A stretch of DNA of 64,000 nucleotides from Azolla caroliniana (lineage: Eukaryota > Polypodiophyta): the NCBI GenBank assembly GCA_043228905.1, contig JBHGNT010000112.1, positions 18,118 to 82,117 on the forward strand, written 5' to 3'. The position numbers were made by a program, and so were the translations under genes. The notes beneath the pieces are model-generated. The model saw nothing but the letters and a program-made list of their open reading frames with translations, had not been told where the DNA came from and did not search any database. How positions within the stretch are numbered: position 1 is the stretch's first letter; every line of letters starts with the position of its first letter. Positions 43,249-53,890 of the stretch are shown piece after piece.

Positions 43249-46200
43249 GTGGAAAGTCACGAGGTATGTTTAGCAAAAGGGGGAGTTCCATGCCAAACCA
43301 AGCCAGTAAGACCAAGTCATGAGGTACGTTTGCCGCAATGCGGATATTGCGGCAAAACTGGTCCCCATGAAGAGGAGTGCCGAAAGAAGAAATGTTAGTC
43401 CGCTGACAATTCACCAATTACGCCACCAACTCTGACTATGATGACCATGGTAAAATGTTCGTCATAAGACATAGGGAAAATTCTATGTAGTCTCTAGTTC
43501 GACTAGTGCCTCTAGTCCAGAAGATATATGGTTCATCAACTAGTGCCTCGAACTATGTGACGTTTCATCAACAATGGTTTTGAGACCTGCGAGAGCCGGA
43601 TTGACCTAGCTATGTTGAGACCGGAGACGATACCACTCATCCGATATGGCGCATCGGCAATGTCCAATTCATCAAAGAAGGAAATCAGACATACATTCAA
43701 AAAGTCTTGCATTTACCGACCTTAACGAAGAATTTGGTCTTCGTTGGCCAAATTGTAGAATAGGGCATGCAAGCCGGTTCAATCATGTTGGTTGCTTCAT
43801 TGAAAAGGAAGCCTGACTAATCACATGCGGGCGAAGAGAGGGCCAAATGTTCATTCTCGATTCATAGGAGGTGAAATCGGCAATTTATCGGCCACGTCAA
43901 CCTCCAAAAGCTCAAGGGGATGCAACCAAAAGGAGTCGCTATAAGACTCCCTACATTTAAAGAAAAGGAAATCAATGGAGTATGTGAAGCACGCCTATTC
44001 GGCAAGCAACATCAGCACCCATTCCCGAAAGAGAGGAATGTGAGCAAAGGTCTACTAGACATAGTCCACTTTGAAGTGTGGGAACCGACACAGACAACCA
44101 CATTCGGAGGATGTTGATACAACTTCCTGTTCATTGACGACTTCTCCAGACACACCTGGATTTATCCGATGCGCCACAAGAGCGAAGTATTCGCACATTT
44201 TCAAAAGCTCAAAAGCAGAGTTGAAAAAGAAACGGGTTGACATGTTTGATGTCTTCAATCGAACAATATTTCTTTGACGAATTTTCAGCCTTTCTCCGAC
44301 AAGAAGTATTTCAGCGAGAATTTTCATGTCGACATACACCGCAATAGAATGAAGTAGCTGAATGAAAGAATCGGCACATCCTCAAAGTAGCAAGGGCCAT
44401 GTTGAACGAAAAGCAATGTCGAAGTCATATTGGGCTAAAGCAACATGCACAGTTGTCTAGCTAATGAACCAATGTACATCTAGTGTGCACGATTACCCCT
44501 CACGAGAAGTACTGTGGAAAGAAATTGAATCTATCCCATGTAAGGATATTCGGCTCAATTGCAGACGTGCACATTCCCGATGAGAAGTGGCAAAAGCTTG
44601 ACCCAAAATTAGAGAAGTGCATCCTCATGGGGTACTCCCTTGAAATGAAAGGTTACAAATGCTTCAACGTATCTACTCGAAAGGCTCGCGTAAGTTGGGA
44701 CGTCGTGTTTGATGAATCGGCATCATGGTACGCACCTGAGCCGACTTTACCCTAATAAATCATGGTCAATTTTGAAGTTAACCTAGATGACGACGAACGG
44801 CTAAGGGCAACACCTAAGGAGAGTCCGATCTCAACCAGATTGAAACCACAAGAGGCTACAAGCGAGCAAAGCATGTCATGTTAGAGTTCGATATCGGAAA
44901 AAGGAAAGGCCAAAATACCCGAGTATGAGGACAATCACTCCGACGAGAGTGATGCAAATGAATTGGCACAAACAGTTGACAACGATTTTGGTGTTCCCAA
45001 CATGAGGACACCCGGAGTAAAGAATGTGCTCACAGCGGCAAACAAAAACCTTCATCACTCCACCCACGAGAAGAACCTAGCCAACCGATTTCGTCTACGA
45101 CTACATGGCATACCACAATGCCTTTATGATGAAGGTGGCAGCCATTCAAGAGCCAGAAAGTTTTGTCGAAGCCGTTAAAGATCCACGATAGGTCGAAGCA
45201 ATGAATGAGGAGATGTCAGTTCTTAGTAAGAACGAGATTGGGGATCTTGTCCCCCACTCACCTCATAAGAAGGCAATCGGGCTGCAAAGGGATATACAAG
45301 GTGAAGTATAATGCTGATGGCTCCGTCAATCATTATAAAGCTCAACTCATAGCGAAAGGTTATGCATAGACACATGTAGTCGACTATGAAGAGAACTTTG
45401 CCCCGATAACAAAGATGACAATTTGTTAGGACCCTGATAGCGCTTGTAGAAGCGAAAGGGTGGCACCTCCATCAGATGGATTTCAAGAATGCCTTTCTTC
45501 AAGGAGAGCTAAAAGAGGAGGTATACATCGTACAACCACCTGGATTTGAATCGTATACTCACCCACATGTGGTGTGCAAACTCAAGAAGCCTCTATAAGG
45601 CCTCAAACAAGCACCTAGCATATGGCACTCGAAGATAACACAATATCTTCATCGAATCAGCTTCAGAATGTCAAAATCTAACAACTCTCTCCATGTAAGA
45701 AGTGATTATGGAAGTTCGATTTTCATCATCCTCTACATGGATGACCTTTTCATTGGCAGTGAGCAACTAGTCGACATCAACAAGGTCAAGTCCCTCCTCT
45801 CCGGAAAATTCAAGATGACGGAGATGAAAAAGCTTCATTACTTCCTAGGCATTGAAATAATTCGAACCTTTGATGACATCATGATCTCTCAACGACCTAT
45901 TTCCTCAATCTGGTTTTTAAGTTTGGGCTGACAAAGTGTAAGCCCGTCGCTACCCCTCTTGACCGAAACCTCAAACTGGATGCCGACTCTGGCAACACAG
46001 AGTGTAAGTCGACACACTATCGACAACTTGTCGGAAGTCTTATGTACCTCATGATCACTCGACCCGACCTCAACTATCCGGTCGGCCTCTTTAGTAAATT
46101 CATGCAAACTCCACGTGATATTCTTTTGGATTGTGCTAAGTGAGTATTACGATACATGAGTGGAACGATGGACTACGACATTCTCTATAAGTCAGCCATG

Positions 46201-46700
46201 TCAATTCGACTCGAAGGGTGTACAGATGCCGATTGGGCCTGCTACAAAGCGAACCGATGATCGTTTTTGGGCTTCGTATTTTCAATCAATAGTGTAGCCA
46301 TATCATGGAGCAACAAGAAGTAGCCGACCGTCGCATTATCCATTACAGAGGCCGAATACAAGGGCACAATTGTTGTTGCATGTGAAGCCATATGACTCAA
46401 GAGGATACTGAAGGATCTTGATGTCTCCATCATCGATCCGATCCTTCTCTACTGTGACAATCTCAGCAATATCCATCTTGCTCGAACCCTCGTCTTCCAT
46501 GCTCAGACAAAGCATATTGAGGTGCACTACCACTTCATCTGAGAACGTGTCCTTGCAGGGGATGTCGAACTTCAACACATCAACATGAACCATCAAACAA
46601 CCGACAACTTCACGAAAGCCCTTGGATCCGAGAAGCTTTGGAAATTCACGACGGACCTTGGACTAATGACCGCTAACTTGCCAAGCTTGAGGGGGAGTAA
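43249..46700 (+). pseudogene. Ty1/copia element F gag-pol remnant, 5' truncated
   Basis: It begins in late gag. The knuckle CGYCGKTGPHEEEC is at 43343-43382. The protease region has lost its DSG (reads SSTSASNYV). Integrase zinc finger (HVNLQKLKGMQPKGV, CEARLFGKQHQ), integrase core (FLFIDDFSRHTWIYPM) and C-terminus (GKKLNLSHVRIFG) lie at 43880-44760, RT at 45180-45930 (LYMDDLFIGSE) and RNase H at 46000-46680, ending near LPSLRGSN. Frames are broken throughout. It is the same lineage as C, D and M. Confidence 0.85.
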
Positions 46701-46810
46701 CAAAGAGAGAACTGGATAACAATCAAAGAAAACACCAACGGAGAAGAACAATTGGCAGGCAACCAAAATCCGAAAGTCGATTGATGCCAAAATGCGAGCT
46801 TGAAGGGGCA

Positions 46811-47100
46811 TGTTGAGAATCAAGTTTAACCCATCCTAGTGTGTAAACACACTAGAGAGTTACACACCACCACTATGTAATATAATTAATGTGTCATAGG
46901 AGTTACATTCTATGACACATAGTTAATAAGTCTTGTAACATAACTCATGTGTCATAGGAGTTACACTCCATGACACATAGTTAATGAGATTCCCCACTCC
47001 CAAGATTCTAGAGAGTGAGAGTGATTTAGCGATAAAGGTAAAGAGGGATGTTTGAGGGAGCAGCTATTGAGGGAGGATGTTCAGAAAACAGGATTGTAGT
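46811..47100 (+). repeat. 3' LTR of copia F (right end uncertain)
   Basis: It starts TGTTGAGAATCAAGTTTAAC, like the D LTR. It contains the palindrome CTAGTGTGTAAACACACTAG (46836-46855) and two copies of a 58-bp unit, each an inverted repeat ATGTGTCATA...TATGACACAT (46889-46920, 46947-46978). The right border is not defined. Confidence 0.7.
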
Positions 47101-47390
47101 AGAGATGAGAGTAGAGTCACACATATTTTTGGTGCACCCAGCCGACTTTATTGGTACACAAGAAAAAAGGTTATTATATTAGTTAACTCTAAAACAAAAA
47201 CCCGGTGTGTTCACATTACAAAAGGAGGTGTCCTGTCCAGGTGAACAATATGCTCGCATGTACGAATAATTACCTAATTTGTGAACTACAGTACAGACCT
47301 TTACACCTACCAACCTCACACTTAAAGGTATAATGTGAACATTCAAGTAACTCACACTAACTGTATGCAATGCACATGTTGAGCTTTGCC
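47100..47390. other. Junction between F and G, no gene recognised
   Basis: Probably the end of LTR F and the post-pol/LTR region of G. The minus strand has AATGTGAACACACCGGGTTT and nothing clearly coding. Confidence 0.4.
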
Positions 47391-48792
47391 AAGACTTTTG
47401 GTGAGAATATTTGCAGCCAAGATCTTCAACAAATCTATTGAGCCATATAGTTTCCTTTGAAGCTTCTATAGCTGAAATATATATTCAGCTTCAGTAGTAA
47501 TCAGTGCTACAATCTTTTGCCATTGGGAGCACCAAGACAGTGCTCCACCACCAACTGTAACTATATACCCGCTAGTAGACTTGCATGTATCCAAGTCACC
47601 TGCCCTGTCTACATCACAATGATGCAATATCCCTACAAACTCAATGCACCCTTCCCATAGCATAAACATTTTCTCTGTGTACCTTTAAGATACCTGAAAA
47701 CACACTTGATAGCCTCCCAATGTGCTTTGCCGGGATTAGACATATAGCGACTGACAATTCCCACTGCATAAGCAATATCTGGACGAGTAGCTACCAGAAC
47801 ATACATTAGAGAACCACATGTTGATGCATAAGGAATTCCCTTCATAACATTGACTTCCATCTCATCTTTTGGACAATTAGCCTTGCTAAGTTTAAGATAT
47901 GAAGGCTAAGGAACTCCAAGGGACTTCGCTTCTGCCATATTAAATATGTTAAGCACTTTTTCAATGTACTTTTCTTGTGACAAAAACAATAATTTGTCCT
48001 TCCTGTTTCTATTTATTCTCATGCCCAAAATATGCTCTACATCTCCAAAATCTTTCATAGAGAAGATCGATTTCAGTTGATCTTTTAGAGCATCAAAACT
48101 GGTCTTTCTTTTCCCAGCTAGCAACATATCATCCACGTATAGAACAAGTATGATGGCACTACATCGACATCCTTTTTCGTGTATAAACAATGATCTACAT
48201 AGCTACGATTAAAACCTTGAGAAACCATAAAAGTATCAAACTTCTTATACCATTGCCGTGGTGCCTGTTTTAGGCCATATAGGCTATGTTTTAGTTTGCA
48301 TACCAAATGCTCCTTAAAAAGCAGTCTTTGCATCCATTTGGTACAACTCCAGATTAAGCATTGTAAGCTCCCACTTATTGCTAAGTTCACATGACATTGC
48401 GTCCTTATAAGTAAGAGGTTCACCCTCATCTGACAACATGAGATAATGTAAAGTGGGGTCATATCTATATACCTGCCTCCTTAAACGATTAGACCTACGT
48501 ACGTTCAAAATCTGGAGGAAAATCAGTTTCAACACTTTCTGGCTGTTGCAAACCATGTCTGCCATGATGTTCAACATGTATATTCTGTTGTTCAGTACAT
48601 TCATCTTGTTGTCCAACACCTTCATGAGCATCTCTTTGCTGTCCAACTTCTTCTAGCTCAAGGATAACCTGTTGATCATCATATTCAACCTTTGGTATTG
48701 CATCATGCGGTTTATTTTTAGATTTTGTGGATGATTGTATATGCTTAAATGTAACACTCTTCGAGTTCCCAATAGAGGAACATATTCAACGT
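47390..48792 (-). pseudogene. Ty1/copia element G pol remnant (same family as E)
   Basis: On the minus strand: integrase-tail linker (GNSKSVTFKH-like, HDAIPKVEYDDQQ) from 48790, RT start (YDPTLHYLMLSDEGE), an internal deletion joining CELSNKWELTM to LNLELYQMDAKTAF (about 48370), then LKHSLYGLKQAPRQWYKKFD, LYVDDMLLAGKRKTS, MRINRNRKDKLLFLSQEKYI, and RNase H (SRYMSNPGKAHWEAIKCVFR, GGGALSWCS, TTEAEYI). The end is deleted so that LEDLG-type sequence joins AANILTKSLGKAQH. It provides the uninterrupted versions of both sites where E is split. Confidence 0.87.
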
Positions 48793-50067
48793 GGTTGTTG
48801 CAACTGTGAACAGGATGCCTAAGAGAGGTTAATTTGCGCTAGAATGGCTTGAGAGAAAGCGTCTCTCTTCAATTCCTCACATATAGTATCGATAATGCAA
48901 GAATCCAATGGAGTGTCAAAAACCCACATTGCTTGCAGTTGTGCCGGTCCAAGGATTGCTTGCTTTTGATTATCGAATGCTAGATCACCGGGACAAGGTG
49001 CTAGATACGAGCGTCACAATAATGCATCTACCTTCCCTTGATGCTTCCCAGGATGATATGTAATTTTAAAGTTGAAATGAGTGAGGAATTGGGCCCACTA
49101 AGCTTGTCATCGATTTAATACATGCGCATTTTGGAAGCAGGCAAGATTTTTGTGATCACTGAATACGGTGACTTAATGAGAAGATCCCTCTAAAAAGTTC
49201 CTCCATTGTGCAAAAGAGTCCACTATTACTCGTAATTGATTTCAGAGGCTTCAAACTTGCGTGTGTGGAAAACCACAGGATGTAGTTTTTCATCATCGCC
49301 TTGTTGTGACAGAATGCTACCAAGGGCGAAATCCGATGCGCCTACCTCAATGATGAACGGTTTTTTCGGATCAATGTGACCTAGAATAGGAGTTGATGTA
49401 AATGCTTTCTTAAGACTCACAAAAGAGATGTCCGCTTCCTTAGACCAAACAAACGATTGCCCCTTCTTGGTAAGTTGTGTGAGAGGCAAAATAAGCTTTG
49501 GGTAGTCTTGTATAAACTTGCGGTAGAAATTTGCGAAACCTAATAAACATTGCACATCTCGCATCGCAACAAACGTGGAGTCTGCCACTCTACCACAGTT
49601 TTGACCTTAGCTGGATCCATAGAGATGCCTTCCGATGAGATGACATAACCTAGAAATTCCACCTGGTTGCACCCAAAACTACATTTTTCCCGTTTTGCAT
49701 AAAGACCATGTTCTCGAAGTCGTTTTAGTACTAATAGTACCCGAGAATCATGCTCTTCTTGAGTCTTCAAATAAAGTAGTAGATTATCAAACAAATCTGC
49801 AAGGGATCTCAGAATATATCATTTACCATGTGTTGAAAGATTGTTGGCACATTCGTGAGACCGAATGGCATAACTGTATACTCGAAGTGCCTATATCGGG
49901 TGCGAAACATGGTCTTCCAATCATCTCCCGGTCGGATCCGTATGAGGTTATATGCTCCACGTAAGTCAATCTTTGTGAAGAACTTTGCACCATTAATGCT
50001 TTCTAAAAGACTCGAGATAAGGGGAAGTGCATACATATTTCTGATGGTGACCTTATTCAAGCCACGG
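48793..50067 (-). pseudogene. Ty3/gypsy L, part 2: RT, RNase H and start of integrase
   Basis: On the minus strand from 50067: [53 protein letters not shown], then QVEFLGYVISSEGISMDP, GFANFYRKFIQDYPKLILPL, and RNase H (LGHIDPKKPFIIEVGASDFA, RKFEASEINYE). Further on, integrase N-terminal sequence (AFDNQKQAILGPAQLQ, IIDTICEELKRDAFSQAILA) stops at 48793. Several frames are interrupted. It is the same family as J. Confidence 0.88.
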
Positions 50068-50296
50068 TGTCATGCCTTTCAGCTCCGGATCGTTGCGTGA
50101 GTCGGGTGGGAACCACTGAGGTTTTGGAGTAGGAGAAAGAAGAATATGAGATAAGGCTAGTAATAAAAGGTAGAAAGAGAGGTAAGCTATGAATTTCGTG
50201 AATCCCACGAGTTTAGTGTATTTAATCAATATTTAGATAGTAAGAGACAATTTAGATGACAAATTCGTGAATCCCACGAATATATTTTATTGGTCA

Positions 50297-50602
50297 ATCC
50301 TTGTAAAAATAATCAACAATCCCCCATACATCTTTCTCTCCTCCTTATATAAGGATGGAAGAGGCTAAACATAGCTTCATGCTTCATGCACACTAAATGT
50401 GCATGAGTTTATTTTTACACTATGCTTTTATTTCCTAAATATAGTGCTTATCCTTGTAAAAATAATCAACAACCCCCCATACATCTTTCTCTCCTCCTTA
50501 TATAAGGATGGAAGAGGCTAAGCATAGCTTCATGCTTCATGCACACTAAATGTGCATGAGTTTATTTTTACACTATGCTTTTATTTCCTAAATATAGTGC
50601 TT
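50297..50602. repeat. 153-bp tandem duplication with palindromic TATA
   Basis: ATCCTTGTAAAAATAATCAA at 50297 recurs at 50450. Each copy contains CCTTATATAAGG, a palindrome usable as a TATA box on either strand, and CATGCACACTAAATGTGCATG (dyad). Confidence 0.9.
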
Positions 50603-50763
50603 ATGCTCGCTAGATGTGCATGAGTAATTTTTTATTGATGTACATTTTTCTTATAAATAAAGTATTCACACATTCTAAAAATGCATGACTTACCTTTTAA
50701 TAAAGGTAGGTGTAAATAAAGGTCTTATACATATTAAATCGATATTTGAATACTTAGGATAAG

Positions 50764-50823
50764 TTAGTACAATGGTAAGGTTGGGGTTTGTCTATGTGGA
50801 GGTATAGGGTTCCAATCTTCCCT
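50764..50823 (+). repeat. tRNA-like (SINE-like) segment
   Basis: TAGTACAATGGTAAGG (A-box-like) and, about 30 bases on, GGGTTCCAATC (B-box-like). It is degenerate and not a tRNA gene. Confidence 0.45.
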
Positions 50824-51139
50824 TATGCACATAACAATATTTTCTTCTATTTACAAATTTGCCACTTCATCCGGTGAGAGACTCTCACCGGCCTTCTTTT
50901 TCTGGCTCTTGCCGGTTCTACTTGATCCGGTTCTTATCGGGTCTCCTTACCAGTCCCTCCTTCATCCGGTTCTCCTTACCGGGTCCTCCTTCATCCGGTT
51001 CTCACCGGTTTTCCTTACCGGTTCCTCCTTTCCGGTTCCTCCATCTGGTTCTCATCGGTTCTCCTTACCGGTTCCTCCTTGTCCCATCCAGAGGGACCAA
51101 AATGCAATTTTCACGTAGTGTGCGAATTACACTACAACA

Positions 51140-52153
51140 ACGGTAATCCACGACGAGACGAAGTGATCCATTCTTTTTCTTGACAACGAAAATGGGTGCG
51201 TCGGTTGGAGGTTTCAAATGTCGAATGAAACCGTTTGCCAAATTCTCCTCTATGTAGGCTCGAAGGACTTTTAGCTTGGTTGGTGACAAGTTGTAGATCA
51301 GTCCCCATGGTGGATCTTCTTCTGGTTGTAAGTCAATGGGACAATCATATGGTTGGTGGTGAGAAAAAGTACTAGGTTGTACCTTATCAAACACGTCAAC
51401 ACAATGATGACACTTCTTTGGAAGTTGAACTATGGATTCCTCTTTAGTGGTGTTGGAAGGTTTTATTGATACTATGAATACAAACATTTGATTCATTGCA
51501 ATCTTCCTCACACAATTGATGTAGCAAAATGGTTGAGATTCCATGAGTAGGTCCTTGGCTTTGTCGATACCGGATTTCTCTTGTTCTCCAATCTATGTCT
51601 GGGTTATGTAATTTGAACCATGGTAACCCCAAGACAATTGGGTGCTCTGGACTACTAATTATATTAAATGATATTATACACACCAAATTATCTAGGACAA
51701 CCTGAATCGGCTTTGACTCTTCTACGATATTTTCGGAATCAATGGGGCGACCATCAACGACTACTACAAATGCTAGGCAAGGAAGCTTTCATAGGGATAT
51801 CTGATGAGCTTGGAAAAAATTCCTATCCAAGCAAGAATTGGCTGCAGATTGTAAGAGTGGTAAGACATGTACTCGAGGGGTACTTTTAGTACTAACTATT
51901 ACTCGAGCTAAGAACACATTGCTAACTTGCTTAGAGGGAATGGAGCCACTAATGGGTTGCACATATCTAGGGCTATCAAACCAAACGACCCCTTTTTTGG
52001 CTGGACGTAGTTGTTCAACTTTTCTTCTAACTAACTAAGGACTTCAAATTTCCTCAATAGACTTGGGCTATTAGTACTATTAGGACTATCAGACACTCCT
52101 ACTAAAATAGACTCGGGTTTAGTACAAGCTACAACTTGATTTACCTGCCTTCT
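51140..52153 (-). pseudogene. Ty3/gypsy L, part 1: gag-protease linker, protease, RT start
   Basis: On the minus strand from 52153: linker sequence matching J (CTKPESI), a protease region where LLDSGAKSCF has become LLQSAANSC, then VVVVDGRP, PIVLGLPWFKLHNPDIDW, and the RT N-terminus (DCPIDLQPEEDPPWG, IYNLSPTKLKVLRAYIEENL, KKKNGSLRLVVDYR). It continues at 50067 after the inserted LTR. The 5' part is replaced by LTR O at 52154. Confidence 0.85.
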
Positions 52154-52606
52154 TGTTAGAGTTATGATCTAATGTAAGCGTATGATAAGGATAAAAGATA
52201 TAAGAAATAAGAAAGGTGAGAGAAAGATGCGGGCCAATCCACCCAACCACCCCCGAGCGAAGGGATCGAGATGGACTCGAGCCTCGATCGACGTCCCATA
52301 CCACCACCATGGCGTCAAGTCGTACCTGGTGCTTGCATGCTTGCTACAAGAGTTGACCCACGACAACGTCAAAGTTTCGATGTAGTCAAAAGATGATAAA
52401 ATGAGGGTAGCTAGGCCTCATATTTATAGCAAGACCCAAGGCCCCAGGCAAGCTCAAACTTGGCCTAATGGGTTCTCTCAATCCTGAGTATTAAAAGTAA
52501 TCCTCCCCTTCTTTACAATCTTGTTTAACCCTCACTTTATTCACGTGTATAGAATACTACGGTAAATTCTCACCATGGGATATTATATGGTAATGCCCAT
52601 AATATA
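52154..52606 (-). repeat. 3' LTR of minus-strand gypsy O
   Basis: On the minus strand a purine tract AAAGAGGGGGGGAG (52621-52608) is followed by TATATTATGGGC (TG start mutated), GCTATAAATATGAGGCC near 52430, and an end CTCTAACA at 52154. It abuts gypsy L coding sequence. Confidence 0.55.
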
Positions 52607-52621
52607 CTCCCCCCCCTCTTT

Positions 52622-52900
52622 AAAACATTGCAGTCTCGCAATGGAAAGTTAGGGAAGTTAGTTCTAAGAGTATTTTCACGTAGATTTATCTATCCATTTA
52701 ATTTTAAATTCTCGTATTATTTTAGTCGCAAATTTTTTGTTTTAACATCGTGAATTCTTTCTGGTACATGTGGTTTAGAAGATAATTCTTCAGAAGTAAC
52801 TAGAGTTTCAGTTGTAAATGTATTGTTGCCAAAACCTAAAAGTTCTTTTAAAAACTAGATGGATTTCAATGCCATTGGGAAGAGCAAGATGATACGCTGA
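52622..52900 (-). pseudogene. C-terminal (chromodomain-like) remnant of gypsy O
   Basis: The minus strand reads, across frameshifts, PERIHDVKTKNLR, then KIIREFKIKWIDKST and LPNFPL before the purine tract. The KxxEFKIKWxxxST...FP pattern resembles the chromodomain tail of plant gypsy integrases. It is heavily decayed. Confidence 0.4.
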
Positions 52901-52973
52901 TGAACCAATGTGTTCGAGGACTTAAAAAGCGTAAAAGAATAGCATGTGTGTGGAAGTGTAACAGACACAACCC

Positions 52974-53373
52974 TGTAACACAGATGATGAAGAGAAGGTT
53001 TAATGGAAAGCTTTGAACACAACACAACGTATGCAAGAGAGACAGAGAATGAGAGAGAGAGTGAGCAGAATACACAAAACTTAGATTCAAAAATAACTCT
53101 CAGTCACTCTATACAAGATGCGCTCAATCGGTGCTTTTTATACAAGTCTTGATGGATAGACAGAAGTATTGTCAGAGTAATGACACATAAATCAATTCTC
53201 ATTAATGAGCTTCCTACACTAACTCCCAAAATTATTCCTTACGAGGAATAATGCTCTAACGGCCTCTCGGCTTACGCACCATTACGGCCTTTGTGCGTAT
53301 GGTTTTACGCAACCAGTCTACGCACTGGGTTACACACCCGTTTACGCACCCAATGTTGAGCTTGTATTTAACA
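52974..53373 (-). repeat. 3' LTR of copia M (about 400 bp)
   Basis: On the minus strand it starts TGTTAAATACAAGCTCAACA after CTTCAGGGGGAG, has TTGTATAAAAAGC near 53138, and ends TCTGTGTTACA at 52974. Start, length and end resemble the 402-bp LTR of D. Confidence 0.75.
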
Positions 53374-53386
53374 CTCCCCCTGAAGC

Positions 53387-53890
53387 TTAACTTGAGGTTC
53401 TGCTTGCTCTTCCAGATCTTCTCCTAGCTTCACGCCTCGCACGCACTCCTCGACCCATTCGATTTTTCGCGCCTCGACCCTTCTGGTCGGCTTGTCTACT
53501 TGTGTGGCCTTTCTTAGCTCCCTTGCTGTCACGGTGTTGGCGCTTCTTTCGCTGCCCTTTCCTCCCCTTGGCCCTCAGTTGATTCGGCATGTCCGAATCA
53601 AACATTTCGATTGAATCGGTCACTTCCGATTCATTTCCGCTTACTTCTGAATTGGCTATCTCCAATTCATCTTCACTCTTTAGGCCTTTGACAATGTCAG
53701 ACCACGTCTTGGTCTTGGCCTTATCGCCCCCCTTTTCGGTTGTCTTTGGCTCTTCCCTGCGGTTACGGCCCCTGTACTCATCTTTGGCCTTTTTAACTGA
53801 CCCGAAATCGAATTCTTCATCCGACTCGGCATCGCGGTGATCACTACCACTCCTTTCAAGCTTACGCTCTCGTTCTTGTCTCCCCCTAAA
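53387..53890 (-). other. In-frame charged extension after RNase H of M
   Basis: After DALGLRHLNFRGRQ, where relatives end near the polypurine tract, about 165 further codons stay open: an acidic part (ESDEEFDFGSVKKA, SEVSGNESEVTDSIEMFDSD) and a strongly basic end (GRKGQRKKRQHR, VRARREARRRSGR). No known domain. It ends just before the polypurine tract. D and F also have 110-370 bp between RNase H and LTR, but without an open frame. Confidence 0.6.

Larger units (their letters stand above)
50068..51139 (-). mobile_element. Probable solo LTR (1072 bp) inserted in gypsy L RT
   Basis: It is bounded by TG...CA and by ACGG on both sides (50064-50067 and 51140-51143). Removing it and one ACGG restores the RT reading between VDYR and GLNK. 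The right third (50849-51139, minus strand TGTTGTAGTG...GGTCCCTCTGGATGGGAC) has the CCGGTT-rich U3 of the A/H/K copia family. It also holds a 153-bp tandem duplication and a tRNA-like segment. It could be a composite and not a single LTR. Confidence 0.65.
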
